A stretch of DNA of 13,993 nt. Origin: Gammaproteobacteria bacterium. Its GTDB lineage: Bacteria; Pseudomonadota; Gammaproteobacteria; Pseudomonadales; Pseudomonadaceae. The stretch spans positions 1-13,993 of the forward strand of contig JAAYHO010000074.1 of NCBI GenBank assembly GCA_012735335.1, in the 5' to 3' direction. Of this stretch, positions 1-8,868 are shown piece by piece. Within the stretch, counting starts at the first letter, position 1. Each line of letters starts with the position of its first letter. The notes below the pieces were generated by a model. It made no database searches and had not been told where the DNA came from. It saw only the letters and a program-made list of their open reading frames with translations. The position numbers and the translations under genes are program-made.

Positions 1-565
1 CGGCAATATCGCCCTGAAAGGCATCTTCCCAGAACACCCGGCGCTGATTGATCGACGGAAAGGCCGCCTTGACCTGATCGCGGAAGCGCTGGGCCAGATG
101 GGCCAGGCGACCCCAGGCATGGGGAAACAGGGTTTCGATACGCGCCCTGGTCAGGCGGGACAGCACCGGCGCGTGGCCGCCGCTGGACACCGCTATCATC
201 AGCGGCGAACGATCGACAATGGCCGGGAAGATCACGCTGCACAGCTGTGGTGCATCCACCACGTTGACCGGCAGGTTACGGGCTTGAGCATCAACGGATA
301 CCCGGGCGTTGAGCGCGGCATCGTCGGTGGCGGCGATCACCAGCTGGCTGCCGGCCAGGTGCTCGGGCTGGTAGCCCTGCAACAGCGTTTCACCGCCGCC
401 CTGTTCCACCAACTCCCGCAGCTGCGGCTCGACCTGCAACGCCACCACCCGCAAACGCGCCCCCGCCTCGGCCAGCAAACGGGCCTTGCGCAGGGCAATA
501 TCACCACCGCCGACGACCAGTACCAGCCGCCCACGCAGGTTATGAAACAGCGGTAGAAAATCCAT
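1..565 (-). CDS. cysG: Siroheme synthase CysG, N-terminal part (runs off the left edge)
   Basis: The visible 188 codons are the N-terminal NAD-dependent precorrin-2 dehydrogenase/sirohydrochlorin ferrochelatase module. In the full enzyme this is followed by a uroporphyrinogen-III methyltransferase module, which would lie outside the window. Siroheme serves assimilatory sulfite and nitrite reductases. The protein begins [13 protein letters not shown], then a nucleotide-binding glycine motif [11 protein letters not shown] (residues 17-27). ATDDAALN is at about 79-86, NVVDAP at 101-106 and IDRSPL-like VDRSPL at 117-122, with AVSSGG at 125-130. Asp104 lines up with the dual-function catalytic aspartate of E. 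coli CysG and Ser128 with its phosphoserine. The ATG at 565 has GAGG five bases upstream. It is last in the minus-strand run, 136 bp after serS, with a REP doublet between them. Because the C-terminus is missing, a stand-alone Met8-like protein cannot be excluded, but CysG is the usual form in Pseudomonas. Confidence 0.93.
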   Translation of the reverse strand, partial: MDFLPLFHNLRGRLVLVVGGGDIALRKARLLAEAGARLRVVALQVEPQLRELVEQGGGETLLQGYQPEHLAGSQLVIAATDDAALNARVSVDAQARNLPVNVVDAPQLCSVIFPAIVDRSPLMIAVSSGGHAPVLSRLTRARIETLFPHAWGRLAHLAQRFRDQVKAAFPSINQRRVFWEDAFQGDIA

Positions 566-622
566 GTTTACCTCATGCTGGAAGACCAGCGTTGGGCCAA
601 GATGTCATGAGCTCCCTCCAGC

Positions 623-687
623 TGTAGGAGCGCCGCCCTCGGCGCGAATGCGAGGCCACCCTTCGCCGCGGGGGCGCGGCTCCTACA
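623..687. repeat. REP doublet (REPIN-like), Pseudomonas GTAGGAGC type
   Basis: Two REP units face each other. The element starts with TGTAGGAGC (623-631) and ends with its exact reverse complement GCTCCTACA (679-687). Each unit has its own short GC-rich hairpin: GCGCCG/CGGCGC (630-635 with 640-645, loop CCCT) and GCCGCG/CGCGGC (665-670 with 675-680, loop GGGG). Such inverted pairs of GTAGGAGC-type REPs are typical non-autonomous repeats of Pseudomonas, moved by RAYT transposases elsewhere in the genome. This one sits between serS and cysG, both on the minus strand, where a folded transcript could protect the upstream mRNA end or lower read-through into cysG. The role is inferred; the repeat structure is directly visible. 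Confidence 0.88.
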
Positions 688-701
688 AGGCCGGGGCGCA
701 A

Positions 702-1991
<1,290 letters not shown>

Positions 1992-2023
1992 TCATCTTAT
2001 GGTTGCAGGTTGCAGCCTGGCGA

Positions 2024-2395
2024 CTAACGAGTCAGCAGCAGGCCGGCCCAGGTGGCGGTGAGACAGAGGCACACGCTGAGCAGAACATATCCCAGAGCCA
2101 GTTGGCTCTGACCATTTTCCAGCAGACGCCAGGCGTCCAGGGAAAAGGCGGAAAACGTGGTAAAGGCACCGAGGAAGCCGGTCATCAACCCCTGCAGCAG
2201 CAGCGGCGACAGCTCCGGGCGGTTCAGCCACAGGCCATATAGTATACCTATCGCCAGGCATCCGAGCAGGTTGATGAGCAGGGTCGGCAGGGCAAAGGCC
2301 TGGGGCCAGAGTCTGAGCACGGCCAGACCGAGGGCAAAACGCGACAGCGCACCCAGGGCTCCGCCGATGGCCACCGCGGCAAACGCACCGATCAT
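2024..2395 (-). CDS. crcB: Fluoride-specific channel CrcB (Fluc)
   Basis: A small inner-membrane protein of 123 residues that works as a dual-topology dimer letting fluoride leave the cell. Four hydrophobic segments are visible, at about 2-26, 35-57, 66-87 and 99-121. The family marks are [10 protein letters not shown] at 11-20, the conserved asparagine in INLLG (Asn42) and [13 protein letters not shown] at 73-85, which carries the phenylalanine track beside the pore. The ATG overlaps the rarA stop codon by four bases (ATGA on the minus strand), so translation is probably coupled. No fluoride riboswitch can lie in front of it because its upstream DNA is rarA coding sequence; expression should follow the operon rather than fluoride. 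A single copy is present, consistent with a dual-topology homodimer rather than a paired crcB1/crcB2. Confidence 0.95.
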   Translation of the reverse strand: MIGAFAAVAIGGALGALSRFALGLAVLRLWPQAFALPTLLINLLGCLAIGILYGLWLNRPELSPLLLQGLMTGFLGAFTTFSAFSLDAWRLLENGQSQLALGYVLLSVCLCLTATWAGLLLTR

Positions 2396-3735
2396 GGCTT
2401 GTCCTGCCGCCGCCGCTGGCTACTGGCAGCATCCAGGCTGCGCAGGTAGTCGAGCTTCTGGCCGATCTTCAACTCCAGCCCGCGGTTGACTGGCTGGTAG
2501 TACTGACGCGGCTCCAGTTCCTCGGGAAAGTAGTCTTCCCCGGCGGCGTAGCCCTCCGGCTCGTCGTGGGCATAGCGGTAGGCCTGGCCGTAGCCCAGTT
2601 CCTTCATCAACTTGGTCGGTGCATTGCGCAGGTGCAGCGGCGGCTCCAGCGAGGGCTGTCCGGCAACGTCCTGACGGGCCATGTTGTAGGCCTTGTATAC
2701 CGCATTGCTCTTGGGTGCACAGGCCAGATAGACGATGGCCTGGGCAATGGTCAGCTCCCCTTCCGGGCTGCCGAGGCGCTCCTGCACATCCCAGGCATTC
2801 AGGCACAGGGTCAGCGCCCGGGGGTCGGCGTTGCCGATATCCTCGCTGGCCATGCGCACCACCCGCCGGGCGATATACAGCGGGTCGCAGCCGCCATCGA
2901 GCATGCGCGCGTACCAGTACAGGGCGGCATCCGGATTGGAGCCGCGCACCGACTTGTGCAGCGCGGAAATCTGATCGTAGAAAGCCTCGCCGCCCTTGTC
3001 GAAACGGCGGCGGTTGTCATTCAGCAGGTCACCGACCAGCTCCACATCGATGCTGCCGCCATCGGCCAGCAGATCGGCGGCAATCTCCAGCAGGTTGAGC
3101 AACCGCCGGCCGTCACCGTCGGCGGCGCTGATCAGGATATCCCGAGCCTGCTCGGTAATGCTCAGGCGATGCTGGCCCAGGCCCCGTTCGCTGTCCTGCA
3201 ATGCCCGTTGCAGCAAGGCTGCCAGCGCCTGCTCATCCAGCGCCTTGAGCACATAGACCCGGGCCCGGGACAGCAGCGCGTTGTTCAGTTCGAAGGAGGG
3301 GTTTTCCGTGGTAGCACCGATAAACAGCAGGGTGCCGTCCTCCACGTAGGGCAGGAAGGCATCCTGCTGGGACTTGTTGAAGCGGTGCACCTCATCCACG
3401 AAGAGGATGGTCTGACGGCCACTCTGGGCCGCATGCTGGCGGGCCTGATCCACCGCCTGGCGGATCTCCTTGACCCCGGCCAGTACTGCGGAAATGGTCA
3501 CGAAGTGGGCATCGGCCAGGGTTGCCAACAGCCTGGCCAGGGTGGTCTTGCCCACCCCCGGCGGCCCCCAGAAGATCATCGAATGCAGCGCGCCCTGCTC
3601 CAGCGCTACCCGCAGCGGCCGCCCGGCACCGAGCAGATGCTGCTGACCGGCGTATTCATCCAGACTGGTCGGGCGCATGCGCGCCGCCAGCGGCTGCTGG
3701 GGCGCGGGGCTGGCAAACAGATCCCGGTCACTCAC
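2392..3735 (-). CDS. rarA: Replication-associated recombination protein RarA (MgsA), AAA+ ATPase
   Basis: A clamp-loader-like AAA+ ATPase that acts at stalled replication forks and interacts with single-strand binding protein; it is related to eukaryotic WRNIP1/Mgs1. I chose the GTG at 3735, giving 447 residues starting [10 protein letters not shown]. This matches the family's usual length of about 440-450 and has GAGGGAG upstream, whereas the longer frame adds 24 residues that are only lolA antisense-frame read-through. Visible motifs are [15 protein letters not shown] at 21-35, Walker A GPPGVGKT at 57-64, Walker [16 protein letters not shown] at 111-125, and sensor 1 ATTENPSFE at 141-149. 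The C-terminal lid and MgsA oligomerisation region includes [20 protein letters not shown]. Its start overlaps the lolA end by 8 bp (GTGAGTGA) and its stop overlaps crcB by 4 bp, indicating translational coupling. Confidence 0.96.
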   Translation of the reverse strand: MSDRDLFASPAPQQPLAARMRPTSLDEYAGQQHLLGAGRPLRVALEQGALHSMIFWGPPGVGKTTLARLLATLADAHFVTISAVLAGVKEIRQAVDQARQHAAQSGRQTILFVDEVHRFNKSQQDAFLPYVEDGTLLFIGATTENPSFELNNALLSRARVYVLKALDEQALAALLQRALQDSERGLGQHRLSITEQARDILISAADGDGRRLLNLLEIAADLLADGGSIDVELVGDLLNDNRRRFDKGGEAFYDQISALHKSVRGSNPDAALYWYARMLDGGCDPLYIARRVVRMASEDIGNADPRALTLCLNAWDVQERLGSPEGELTIAQAIVYLACAPKSNAVYKAYNMARQDVAGQPSLEPPLHLRNAPTKLMKELGYGQAYRYAHDEPEGYAAGEDYFPEELEPRQYYQPVNRGLELKIGQKLDYLRSLDAASSQRRRQDKP

Positions 3736-4360
3736 TGATGACGTCGACTCCCTCGGGCACCTCGAAGGTGAACTGCTCATCATCCAGGGGCGCGTTGAGC
3801 TGCACATTGCGGAACAGGATATTGGTGCGCTGGCCGACCGGGTCGCTCATCTGCATGTCGTTGATCACCCCATCACTGAAGGACACCCGCAGGCTGTCGA
3901 ACATGGAGTCGGCGTCTTTGGGGGTCAGGGTGAAATCCAGTACATTGCCGCCGCCGGTGTACTGGATGTCGAAGCTTTCCTGCAGGCGGCTGACATCTCC
4001 GGACAGCAGCAGCGCCGGGGTGTGGCTGAGGCGCTGATCCAACTGCTGGATGGTGACCTGCTCCAGGTCCGGGTCATACAGCCAAATCTTCTGCCCATCG
4101 GAGACCAGCAGTTGCTCCAGCGGTGGATCGGTATGCCAGCGGAACATGCCGGGGCGCTTGAGTGCCAGGCTGCCGGTGGTTTCCTGCAGGTTGGCGCCGT
4201 TGGCGCTGAGGGTCATCTGGGAGAAGCCGCCGGTCATGGTCTGCGCCCGGGACAGCAGCTCGTTCAGCCGCGCGGCGGCCTGGCTCTGGTCATCGGCACT
4301 GGCGGCAAGGGGCAGCAGGCTCAGGCACAACGCAGCAATACTGGAACGCAGCAGGTTCAT
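3728..4360 (-). CDS. lolA: Outer-membrane lipoprotein carrier protein LolA
   Basis: A periplasmic chaperone that accepts lipoproteins released by LolCDE and hands them to LolB in the outer membrane. From the ATG at 4360 the protein has 210 residues. It begins with a Sec signal peptide (MNLLRSS, then a hydrophobic stretch to about residue 19) with a likely cleavage after LAASA at 22, before DDQS. The mature part shows typical LolA features: a short FSQM segment, [34 protein letters not shown] and a final [14 protein letters not shown] two codons upstream (4366) is an alternative start; neither has a strong ribosome site. It lies 10 bp after ftsK and overlaps rarA by 8 bp. The ftsK-lolA-rarA order is classic for gammaproteobacteria. 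Confidence 0.95.
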   Translation of the reverse strand: MNLLRSSIAALCLSLLPLAASADDQSQAAARLNELLSRAQTMTGGFSQMTLSANGANLQETTGSLALKRPGMFRWHTDPPLEQLLVSDGQKIWLYDPDLEQVTIQQLDQRLSHTPALLLSGDVSRLQESFDIQYTGGGNVLDFTLTPKDADSMFDSLRVSFSDGVINDMQMSDPVGQRTNILFRNVQLNAPLDDEQFTFEVPEGVDVISE

Positions 4361-4370
4361 CTTCAATTAT

Positions 4371-6785
4371 CTAGTCTCGTACAGGTGGTGGCGCGAGGAC
4401 TTCGCGCTGGTTGGTGTGATCTGCAGCAGATACGACACCAGCCATCTCCATGGATTCAATCATGCGCGCCGCGCGATTGTAACCAACCTTGAGTTTGCGT
4501 TGCAGCGAGGAGATCGAGGCCTTGCGCGACTCGGTGACAAAGCGCACTGCCTCGTCATACAGCTCGTCGTCCTCTTCACCACCGCCGCCGCCACCATCGA
4601 AGCTGCCGGAGCCGCTGTCCTCGTTGCCGTCGAGAATATCCTGGATGTAGTCCGGCTCACCGCGCTGCTTCCACTCATCCACCAGCCGGTGCACCTCGTC
4701 ATCGGAGACGAAGGCGCCATGCACCCGCACCGGCAGGCTGGTGCCCGGCGGCATGTAGAGCATGTCACCGTGGCCGAGCAACTGTTCGGCGCCGCCCTGA
4801 TCGAGGATGGTCCGCGAGTCGATGCGGCTGGATACCTGGAAGGCAATACGCGTCGGGATGTTGGCCTTGATCAGACCGGTAATCACATCCACCGAGGGGC
4901 GCTGGGTGGCCAGGATCAGGTGGATACCCGCCGCCCGGGCCTTCTGCGCGATACGTGCAATCAGTTCCTCGACCTTCTTGCCGACGATCATCATCATGTC
5001 GGCAAACTCGTCGATCACCACCACGATCACCGGCAGGGTCTGCAGATCCGGCGGGATGTCATCCATGCTTTCCCGGCGGTACAGCGGATCGGTCAGCGGC
5101 TCTCCGGCCTTCTCTGCCTCCTTGACCTTGCGGTTGAAGCCCGCCAGGTTGCGCACACCCATGGCCGCCATCAGCTTGTAACGGCGCTCCATCTCCGCCA
5201 CACACCAGCGCAGGGAGTTGGCCGCCTCCTTCATGTCGGTCACCACCGGACACAGCAGATGGGGAATGCCCTCGTAGATCGACAGCTCCAGCATCTTGGG
5301 GTCGATCATGATCAGCCGCACATCTTCCGGGTGGGACTTGAACAGGATGCTCAGCAGCATGGCATTGACCCCGACCGACTTACCCGAGCCGGTGGTCCCG
5401 GCGACCAGCAGGTGAGGCATCTTGGCCAGGTCGGCAAGCACCGGCTTGCCGCCGATATCATGCCCCAGCGCCAGGGTGACAGCGGACTGGGCCTCGTCGA
5501 ATTCGCGGGTCTGCAGCACCTCGGACAGGCGCACTATCTCCCGATCCTCGTTGGGAATCTCGATACCGATGGTGGTCTTGCCGGGGATGACTTCCACCAC
5601 CCGCACGCTGATCACCGCCAGCGAACGGGCCAGGTCCTTGGCCAGGTTGGTGATCTTGCTGACCTTGACCCCGGGGGCCGGCTGAATCTCGAAGCGGGTA
5701 ATCACCGGACCGGGCTGCACCTTCTCAACCTCGGCTTCCACGCCGAAGTCCTTGAGCTTGAGCTCCAGCAGGCGCGACATGGCTTCCAGTGACTCGGCGG
5801 AGAAACCACGACTGATCTTGCTCGGCGGGTCCAGCAGGCCGATAGGCGGCAGCGAACCTTCCACCACATCGCCGAATTTCAGCGGCGCCTGGCGCTCCTT
5901 CTGGGTACGCACGCTGGCTTCCGCTGGGCGGGTGTCCAGCGGCTCGATAGTCGGCGGCTGGCGCTTTTCCTGGGCGGCCACGTGTTTTTCCAGCGCCTGC
6001 TGGCGCTGGGCCCGGGCCTGCTCCGCCTGGCGTTTCTCCTCCAAGCTGACCACCGGCTCCCGGCGCGCCGCCGGAGCGGATGGCGCGGAAGACGCCTGTG
6101 CCGCGGCGCTGCGTGCGGCGGCACGGCGCTCACGCCAGCCAGCCCAGCCCCGGCGCAGCAGGTCCAGCAGATCCAGGGTGATACGGCCAATCAGGTCCAT
6201 CACCTTGAACCAGGACAGATTGGTGAACACGGTCAGACCGAACAGGAACAGGGTGAGAAACACCAGGGTACTGCCCTGCATGTTCAACACCGGCTTGGCC
6301 AGCTCGCTGAGCAATTGCCCCAGCACCCCGCCCGCTCCCCCGCCCTCGGGGAAGCTGGCCGGAGCCGTGCCATGCAACGCAGCCAGCGCGGTGCCGGCCA
6401 GCAGGGTCAGGACAAAGCCGATCAGCCGCCAGGAAAACAGCCAGCCGTTCCACACCAGCGGCAGGTGCCGACGGCGGAACATCTGCCAGACCTTGATGGC
6501 GACAATCAGCGGAAACAGGTACGCCAGGTAGCCCAGCACCAGCAGCAGAACGTCGGCTATCCAGGCGCCCATGCGCCCACCGGCATTCTGCACGGCCATC
6601 TCCCCGCTGCTGCGGGTCCAGCCGGGATCAGCCATGTTGTAGGTGAACAGCGCCATGCACAGATACAGGCACAGCGTGATCATGCCCAGCAGCGCCCCTT
6701 CACGCAGACGCAGGCTGAGTTGTTCTCGCCAGGCAAAGTGCTGGCCTTTTTGAGGTCGGGTATCCTTCAACGCTCTGGCTTCCAT
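4371..6785 (-). CDS. ftsK: DNA translocase FtsK
   Basis: A septal DNA pump that moves the chromosome termini apart and activates XerCD at dif during division. At 804 residues it is typical of Pseudomonas. The N-terminus has about four transmembrane segments (roughly 32-50, 76-97, 118-138 and 172-192), anchoring it in the inner membrane. A short Ala/Arg/Gln-rich linker (about 215-300) follows. The motor comprises the alpha domain (about 325-445) and the beta RecA-like domain. The latter has Walker A GTTGSGKS at 463-470, Walker [12 protein letters not shown] at 588-598 and [15 protein letters not shown] at 623-637. A glycine/acidic hinge ([18 protein letters not shown], about 724-741) leads to the winged-helix gamma domain with [24 protein letters not shown] at 754-777, the DNA-polarity-reading part. 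The ATG at 6785 has a nearby GAG ribosome site. It heads the minus-strand operon, divergent from aat. Confidence 0.98.
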   Translation of the reverse strand: MEARALKDTRPQKGQHFAWREQLSLRLREGALLGMITLCLYLCMALFTYNMADPGWTRSSGEMAVQNAGGRMGAWIADVLLLVLGYLAYLFPLIVAIKVWQMFRRRHLPLVWNGWLFSWRLIGFVLTLLAGTALAALHGTAPASFPEGGGAGGVLGQLLSELAKPVLNMQGSTLVFLTLFLFGLTVFTNLSWFKVMDLIGRITLDLLDLLRRGWAGWRERRAAARSAAAQASSAPSAPAARREPVVSLEEKRQAEQARAQRQQALEKHVAAQEKRQPPTIEPLDTRPAEASVRTQKERQAPLKFGDVVEGSLPPIGLLDPPSKISRGFSAESLEAMSRLLELKLKDFGVEAEVEKVQPGPVITRFEIQPAPGVKVSKITNLAKDLARSLAVISVRVVEVIPGKTTIGIEIPNEDREIVRLSEVLQTREFDEAQSAVTLALGHDIGGKPVLADLAKMPHLLVAGTTGSGKSVGVNAMLLSILFKSHPEDVRLIMIDPKMLELSIYEGIPHLLCPVVTDMKEAANSLRWCVAEMERRYKLMAAMGVRNLAGFNRKVKEAEKAGEPLTDPLYRRESMDDIPPDLQTLPVIVVVIDEFADMMMIVGKKVEELIARIAQKARAAGIHLILATQRPSVDVITGLIKANIPTRIAFQVSSRIDSRTILDQGGAEQLLGHGDMLYMPPGTSLPVRVHGAFVSDDEVHRLVDEWKQRGEPDYIQDILDGNEDSGSGSFDGGGGGGEEDDELYDEAVRFVTESRKASISSLQRKLKVGYNRAARMIESMEMAGVVSAADHTNQREVLAPPPVRD

Positions 6786-6801
6786 TTTTTCTCAGCCGTG
6801 T

Positions 6802-6807
6802 ATTGTA
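6802..6807 (-). promoter_or_regulatory. Putative ftsK -10 element (TACAAT)
   Basis: On the minus strand TACAAT matches the sigma70 -10 consensus at five of six positions and would start transcription near 6795, about 10 bases before the ftsK ATG. No good -35 is present at 16-18 bp (TCCCTG at 17), and the -35 area falls inside the 6817-6837 palindrome. That suggests an activated or otherwise controlled promoter. This is an inference from sequence only. Confidence 0.4.
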
Positions 6808-6816
6808 CAGATTCGT

Positions 6817-6837
6817 GGGTCATTCAGGGATTGACCC
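6817..6837. promoter_or_regulatory. Near-perfect 21-bp palindrome in the ftsK/aat divergent region
   Basis: The arms GGGTCA (6817-6822) and TGACCC (6832-6837) are exact reverse complements. The inner bases TTC and GAT continue the dyad apart from one T-T mismatch, around a central AGG. It overlaps the expected -35 position for ftsK on the minus strand and contains a TTGACC -35-like hexamer for the aat direction. The layout fits a dimeric repressor or activator site, but I do not recognise the regulator. A small RNA hairpin in a transcript is the alternative. Confidence 0.45.
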
Positions 6838-6853
6838 TTACAAACGGCTTTAC

Positions 6854-6872
6854 GTTCCCCGTTGGCGGGAAC
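6854..6872 (+). other. Small inverted repeat upstream of aat
   Basis: GTTCCC (6854-6859) and GGGAAC (6867-6872) form a 6-bp stem with a 7-base loop (CGTTGGC). It lies about 70 bases before the aat start, so it would be in the mRNA leader if aat transcription begins upstream of it. There is no T-tract on either side that would make it a terminator. It could equally be a second protein-binding dyad next to the one at 6817-6837. Confidence 0.35.
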
Positions 6873-6942
6873 TATCTTGATGAACGACAATAGCTTAACG
6901 GTGCTTCTTGATAAACCATTTGAATCAGCAACAGGATTTTGG

Positions 6943-7689
6943 ATGACCACATTGAGGTGGCTCGAGCCCGACAATCTTGACTTTCCCCCGGCCAACGAAG
7001 CGCTGGCCGACCCCAACGGTCTGCTCGCAGTAGGCGGCGACCTCAGCCCCGAGCGGTTGATCTGCGCCTACCGCAACGGCATCTTCCCCTGGTATGAGGT
7101 TGGCCAGCCGCTGCTGTGGTGGTCACCGGACCCACGCACGGTGGTCGCGCCCCAGGGCATCCATATATCGCGCAGCATGCGCCGATTCCTGCGCCGCAGC
7201 GACTTCATCATCACTTTCGACCGGGACTTCCCGGCGGTGATCCGCGCCTGCGCCGAGCCCAGGGACTACACCGATGCCACCTGGATCACCCCCAGCATGC
7301 AGCGCGCCTATATCGAGCTGCACCGCGGTGGTCATGCTCACTCGGTAGAGGTATGGCAGGCGGGGGAGCTGGTCGGCGGCCTGTACGGCGTCGGGCTGGG
7401 CAAGGCATTCTTCGGCGAATCCATGTTCAGCCGTCGCAGCAACGCCTCGAAGACTGCCTTCATCGCCCTGGCCCAGCACCTGCACCGGTTGGGTTGCGAG
7501 CTGATCGACTGTCAGATGCCCACCGACCACCTCAACAGCCTGGGTGCGGTGGAGATCCCCCGAGGGGATTTTCTGCGCCAGGTCCGGCTGCTCAGTCAGC
7601 AGCCGGCCTGCTGGCCGGGCGGCATGGAGATTGAAGCTGTCGGGGCAGCCTCTATACTGGAGATATCTACCTCCGAGGCAGTGAAATGA
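6943..7689 (+). CDS. aat: Leucyl/phenylalanyl-tRNA-protein transferase Aat
   Basis: A cytoplasmic enzyme that transfers Leu or Phe from charged tRNA to proteins with N-terminal Lys or Arg, making N-degrons recognised by ClpS and degraded by ClpAP. The ATG at 6943 (AGGA six bases upstream) gives 248 residues starting [16 protein letters not shown], the usual Aat beginning. An in-frame ATG at 6880 would add 21 residues, but that stretch is AT-richer and does not look like family sequence. Visible motifs are [16 protein letters not shown] at 24-39, RNGIFPWY at 44-51, WWSPDPR at 59-65, [14 protein letters not shown] at 110-123, [18 protein letters not shown] at 146-163 and [15 protein letters not shown] at 188-202. 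The C-terminus runs about 20 residues past the conserved core, and the stop overlaps the bpt start by four bases (ATGA). The pair is therefore one operon. Confidence 0.96.
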   Translation: MTTLRWLEPDNLDFPPANEALADPNGLLAVGGDLSPERLICAYRNGIFPWYEVGQPLLWWSPDPRTVVAPQGIHISRSMRRFLRRSDFIITFDRDFPAVIRACAEPRDYTDATWITPSMQRAYIELHRGGHAHSVEVWQAGELVGGLYGVGLGKAFFGESMFSRRSNASKTAFIALAQHLHRLGCELIDCQMPTDHLNSLGAVEIPRGDFLRQVRLLSQQPACWPGGMEIEAVGAASILEISTSEAVK

Positions 7690-8393
7690 CCGACCTGGCG
7701 CACCTGAAGTTCTATGCGACCCAGCCCCACGATTGCAGCTATCTGGAACAGCAGCAGGCCGTGACCCTGTTTCTGGACCCGGCCGAGCCGATCGACGAGG
7801 AGGTCTACGGGCGACTGTCCGAGCTGGGCTTTCGCCGCAGCGGCGACCACCTGTACCGGCCCCACTGCCCGCGCTGCAAGGCCTGCGTACCGGCGCGCAT
7901 TCCGGTGGAGCTATTCACTCCCAACAAGCAGCAGAAACGCATCTACAAACGCAACCAGGATCTGCGGGTAGAGCGCCGCCCGCCGCGTCTGACCGATGAG
8001 ATCTATCAGCTGTACTCGCGCTACATCAATACCCGGCACGCCGATGGCGACATGTACCCGCCCAGCGAGCAACAGTTCAGCTCCTTCCTGGTCAGCGACA
8101 GTCCCTTCTGCGAGTTCAACGAGTTCCGCCTCGACGGTCGGCTGCTGGCGGTGGCGGTCACCGACCGGCTGGCCAATGGGCTGTCGGCGGTCTATACCTT
8201 CTTCGATCCGGACGAGCCGCGCCGCAGCCTGGGCCGCTACGCCATCCTCTGGCAGATCGAGGAGGCCCGCCGTTCGGAACTGCCGGCGCTGTACCTGGGT
8301 TACTGGATCAGGAACTGCCGCAAGATGAACTACAAGACCGAGTATCGACCGCTGGAAATGCTCCTCAGCCAGCGCTGGGTCCGCATCAACTGA
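7686..8393 (+). CDS. bpt: Aspartate/glutamate leucyltransferase Bpt
   Basis: A bacterial ATE1-like protein-tRNA transferase that adds Leu to N-terminal Asp or Glu, creating a ClpS-readable N-degron. It was formerly annotated as arginyl-tRNA-protein transferase (ate). It has 235 residues, full length for the family. The N-terminal ATE domain carries Cys17 (PHDCSYLE) and the cluster CPRCKACVP with Cys61, Cys64 and Cys67, the conserved cysteines of the ATE family. YKRNQDL is at 87-93. The GNAT-like C-terminal half shows [13 protein letters not shown] at 150-162, [25 protein letters not shown] at 167-191, LYLGYWI at 202-208 and [11 protein letters not shown] at 214-224. Translation is probably coupled to aat through the ATGA overlap. 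With aat it supplies both tertiary and secondary substrates to the N-degron pathway. The ClpS/ClpA partners are not in this window. Confidence 0.96.
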   Translation: MTDLAHLKFYATQPHDCSYLEQQQAVTLFLDPAEPIDEEVYGRLSELGFRRSGDHLYRPHCPRCKACVPARIPVELFTPNKQQKRIYKRNQDLRVERRPPRLTDEIYQLYSRYINTRHADGDMYPPSEQQFSSFLVSDSPFCEFNEFRLDGRLLAVAVTDRLANGLSAVYTFFDPDEPRRSLGRYAILWQIEEARRSELPALYLGYWIRNCRKMNYKTEYRPLEMLLSQRWVRIN

Positions 8394-8413
8394 CCCCATT
8401 ATCTACGTCGGCC

Positions 8414-8442
8414 TTGGATGTTGCCTGCTTTTAGGGCACAAT
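8414..8442 (+). promoter_or_regulatory. Putative infA promoter
   Basis: TTGGAT (8414-8419) and CACAAT (8437-8442) are spaced by 17 bp and resemble sigma70 -35 and -10 hexamers at three and four of six positions. Transcription would begin near 8449, giving a leader of about 60 bases that includes a TGCGGG/CCCGCA stem (8456-8461 with 8475-8480). The 115-bp gap between bpt and infA makes a separate promoter reasonable, but the match is modest. Confidence 0.35.
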
Positions 8443-8508
8443 TGCTCACCTTTTTTGCGGGCTCATCCTGATTTCCCGCATGGCAACAGATTGAGAGGCC
8501 TTTGCTTA

Positions 8509-8727
8509 ATGGCGAAAGAAGACAGTATTGAAATGGAAGGCACTATCGTTGATACGCTGCCCAACACCATGTTCCGCGTTGAACTGGAGAACGGCCACGT
8601 GGTGACTGCCCACATTTCAGGCAAGATGCGCAAGAACTACATCCGCATCCTGACCGGCGACAAGGTACGGGTTGAGCTGACCCCCTATGACCTGACCAAG
8701 GGTCGCATCACCTACCGCGCCCGCTGA
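8509..8727 (+). CDS. infA: Translation initiation factor IF-1
   Basis: A small OB-fold protein that binds the 30S A site and helps IF-2 and IF-3 in start selection. The ATG at 8509 gives the canonical 72 residues: [20 protein letters not shown] at the start, the OB core [27 protein letters not shown], and the ending [18 protein letters not shown]. It has GAGAGG at 8493-8498, ten bases before the ATG. The open frame extends 18 codons upstream, but those residues are not part of IF-1. The leader carries a TGCGGG/CCCGCA hairpin upstream of the ribosome site, which could tune initiation. From memory, in P. aeruginosa infA lies after aat and bpt and before clpA on the opposite strand. Here a dehydrogenase gene takes that convergent position. 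Confidence 0.98.
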   Translation: MAKEDSIEMEGTIVDTLPNTMFRVELENGHVVTAHISGKMRKNYIRILTGDKVRVELTPYDLTKGRITYRAR

Positions 8728-8738
8728 TCCGCACCACC

Positions 8739-8772
8739 CAGGTTCGCCCCGACTTGAACCTGCTGCGGGGCG
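8739..8772 (+). other. Two interleaved inverted repeats just after infA (alternative hairpins or tight pseudoknot)
   Basis: CAGGTTC (8739-8745) pairs with GAACCTG (8756-8762), and CGCCCCG (8745-8751) pairs with CGGGGCG (8766-8772). Each is a perfect 7-bp stem, but the second starts inside the loop of the first. They are therefore mutually exclusive hairpins or, with 1-3 base linkers, a cramped H-type pseudoknot. They begin 12 bases after the infA stop. No T-tract follows, so this is not a standard intrinsic terminator. A 3' end stabiliser or Rho-related end is possible. Confidence 0.4.
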
Positions 8773-8813
8773 CAGCTGCTCCACCCCTCCCCTCCGGACA
8801 GCACCCCTGACAC

Positions 8814-8851
8814 AAAAAAGCCCCGTGCAGACGGGTATGTCTGCACGGGGC
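8814..8851 (-). terminator. Rho-independent terminator of the acyl-CoA dehydrogenase gene
   Basis: A perfect 13-bp stem, GCCCCGTGCAGAC (8820-8832) with GTCTGCACGGGGC (8839-8851), has a 6-base loop. On the minus strand it is followed directly by TTTTTT (8814-8819). It starts 17 bases after the end of the minus-strand dehydrogenase gene. The plus-strand side lacks a T-run, so it should end infA transcripts only weakly. Confidence 0.92.
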
Positions 8852-8868
8852 CTTGTGCTGCAAGCAAA

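Noticed and set aside
2396..2500. Fluoride riboswitch ahead of crcB
   Set aside because: This DNA is the rarA 3' coding end and crcB overlaps the rarA stop; I see no riboswitch fold there.
2566..3738. 390-codon plus-strand open frame opposite rarA
   Set aside because: Same reason: rarA carries intact Walker motifs, and the antisense product has no recognisable domain or convincing ribosome site.
4050..5792. 580-codon plus-strand open frame opposite ftsK and lolA
   Set aside because: Long antisense frames are common in GC-rich genes. It is His/Gln/Leu-rich with no motifs and spans two well-supported minus-strand genes.
6795..6812. Possible LexA box before ftsK (CTGTACAATACACGG on the minus strand)
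   Set aside because: Only one half-site fits; the CAG of the CTG-N10-CAG dyad is absent. A -10 element explains TACAAT better.
8741..8766. GGTTCAAGTC-like stretch on the minus strand resembling a tRNA T-arm
   Set aside because: The five-base T-stem does not pair and no anticodon or acceptor arm can be built around it.
8785..8792. KOPS-like octamer (GGGGAGGG on the minus strand) for FtsK orientation
   Set aside because: A single octamer in 14 kb of GC-rich DNA is within chance; no skewed series of such sites was seen.
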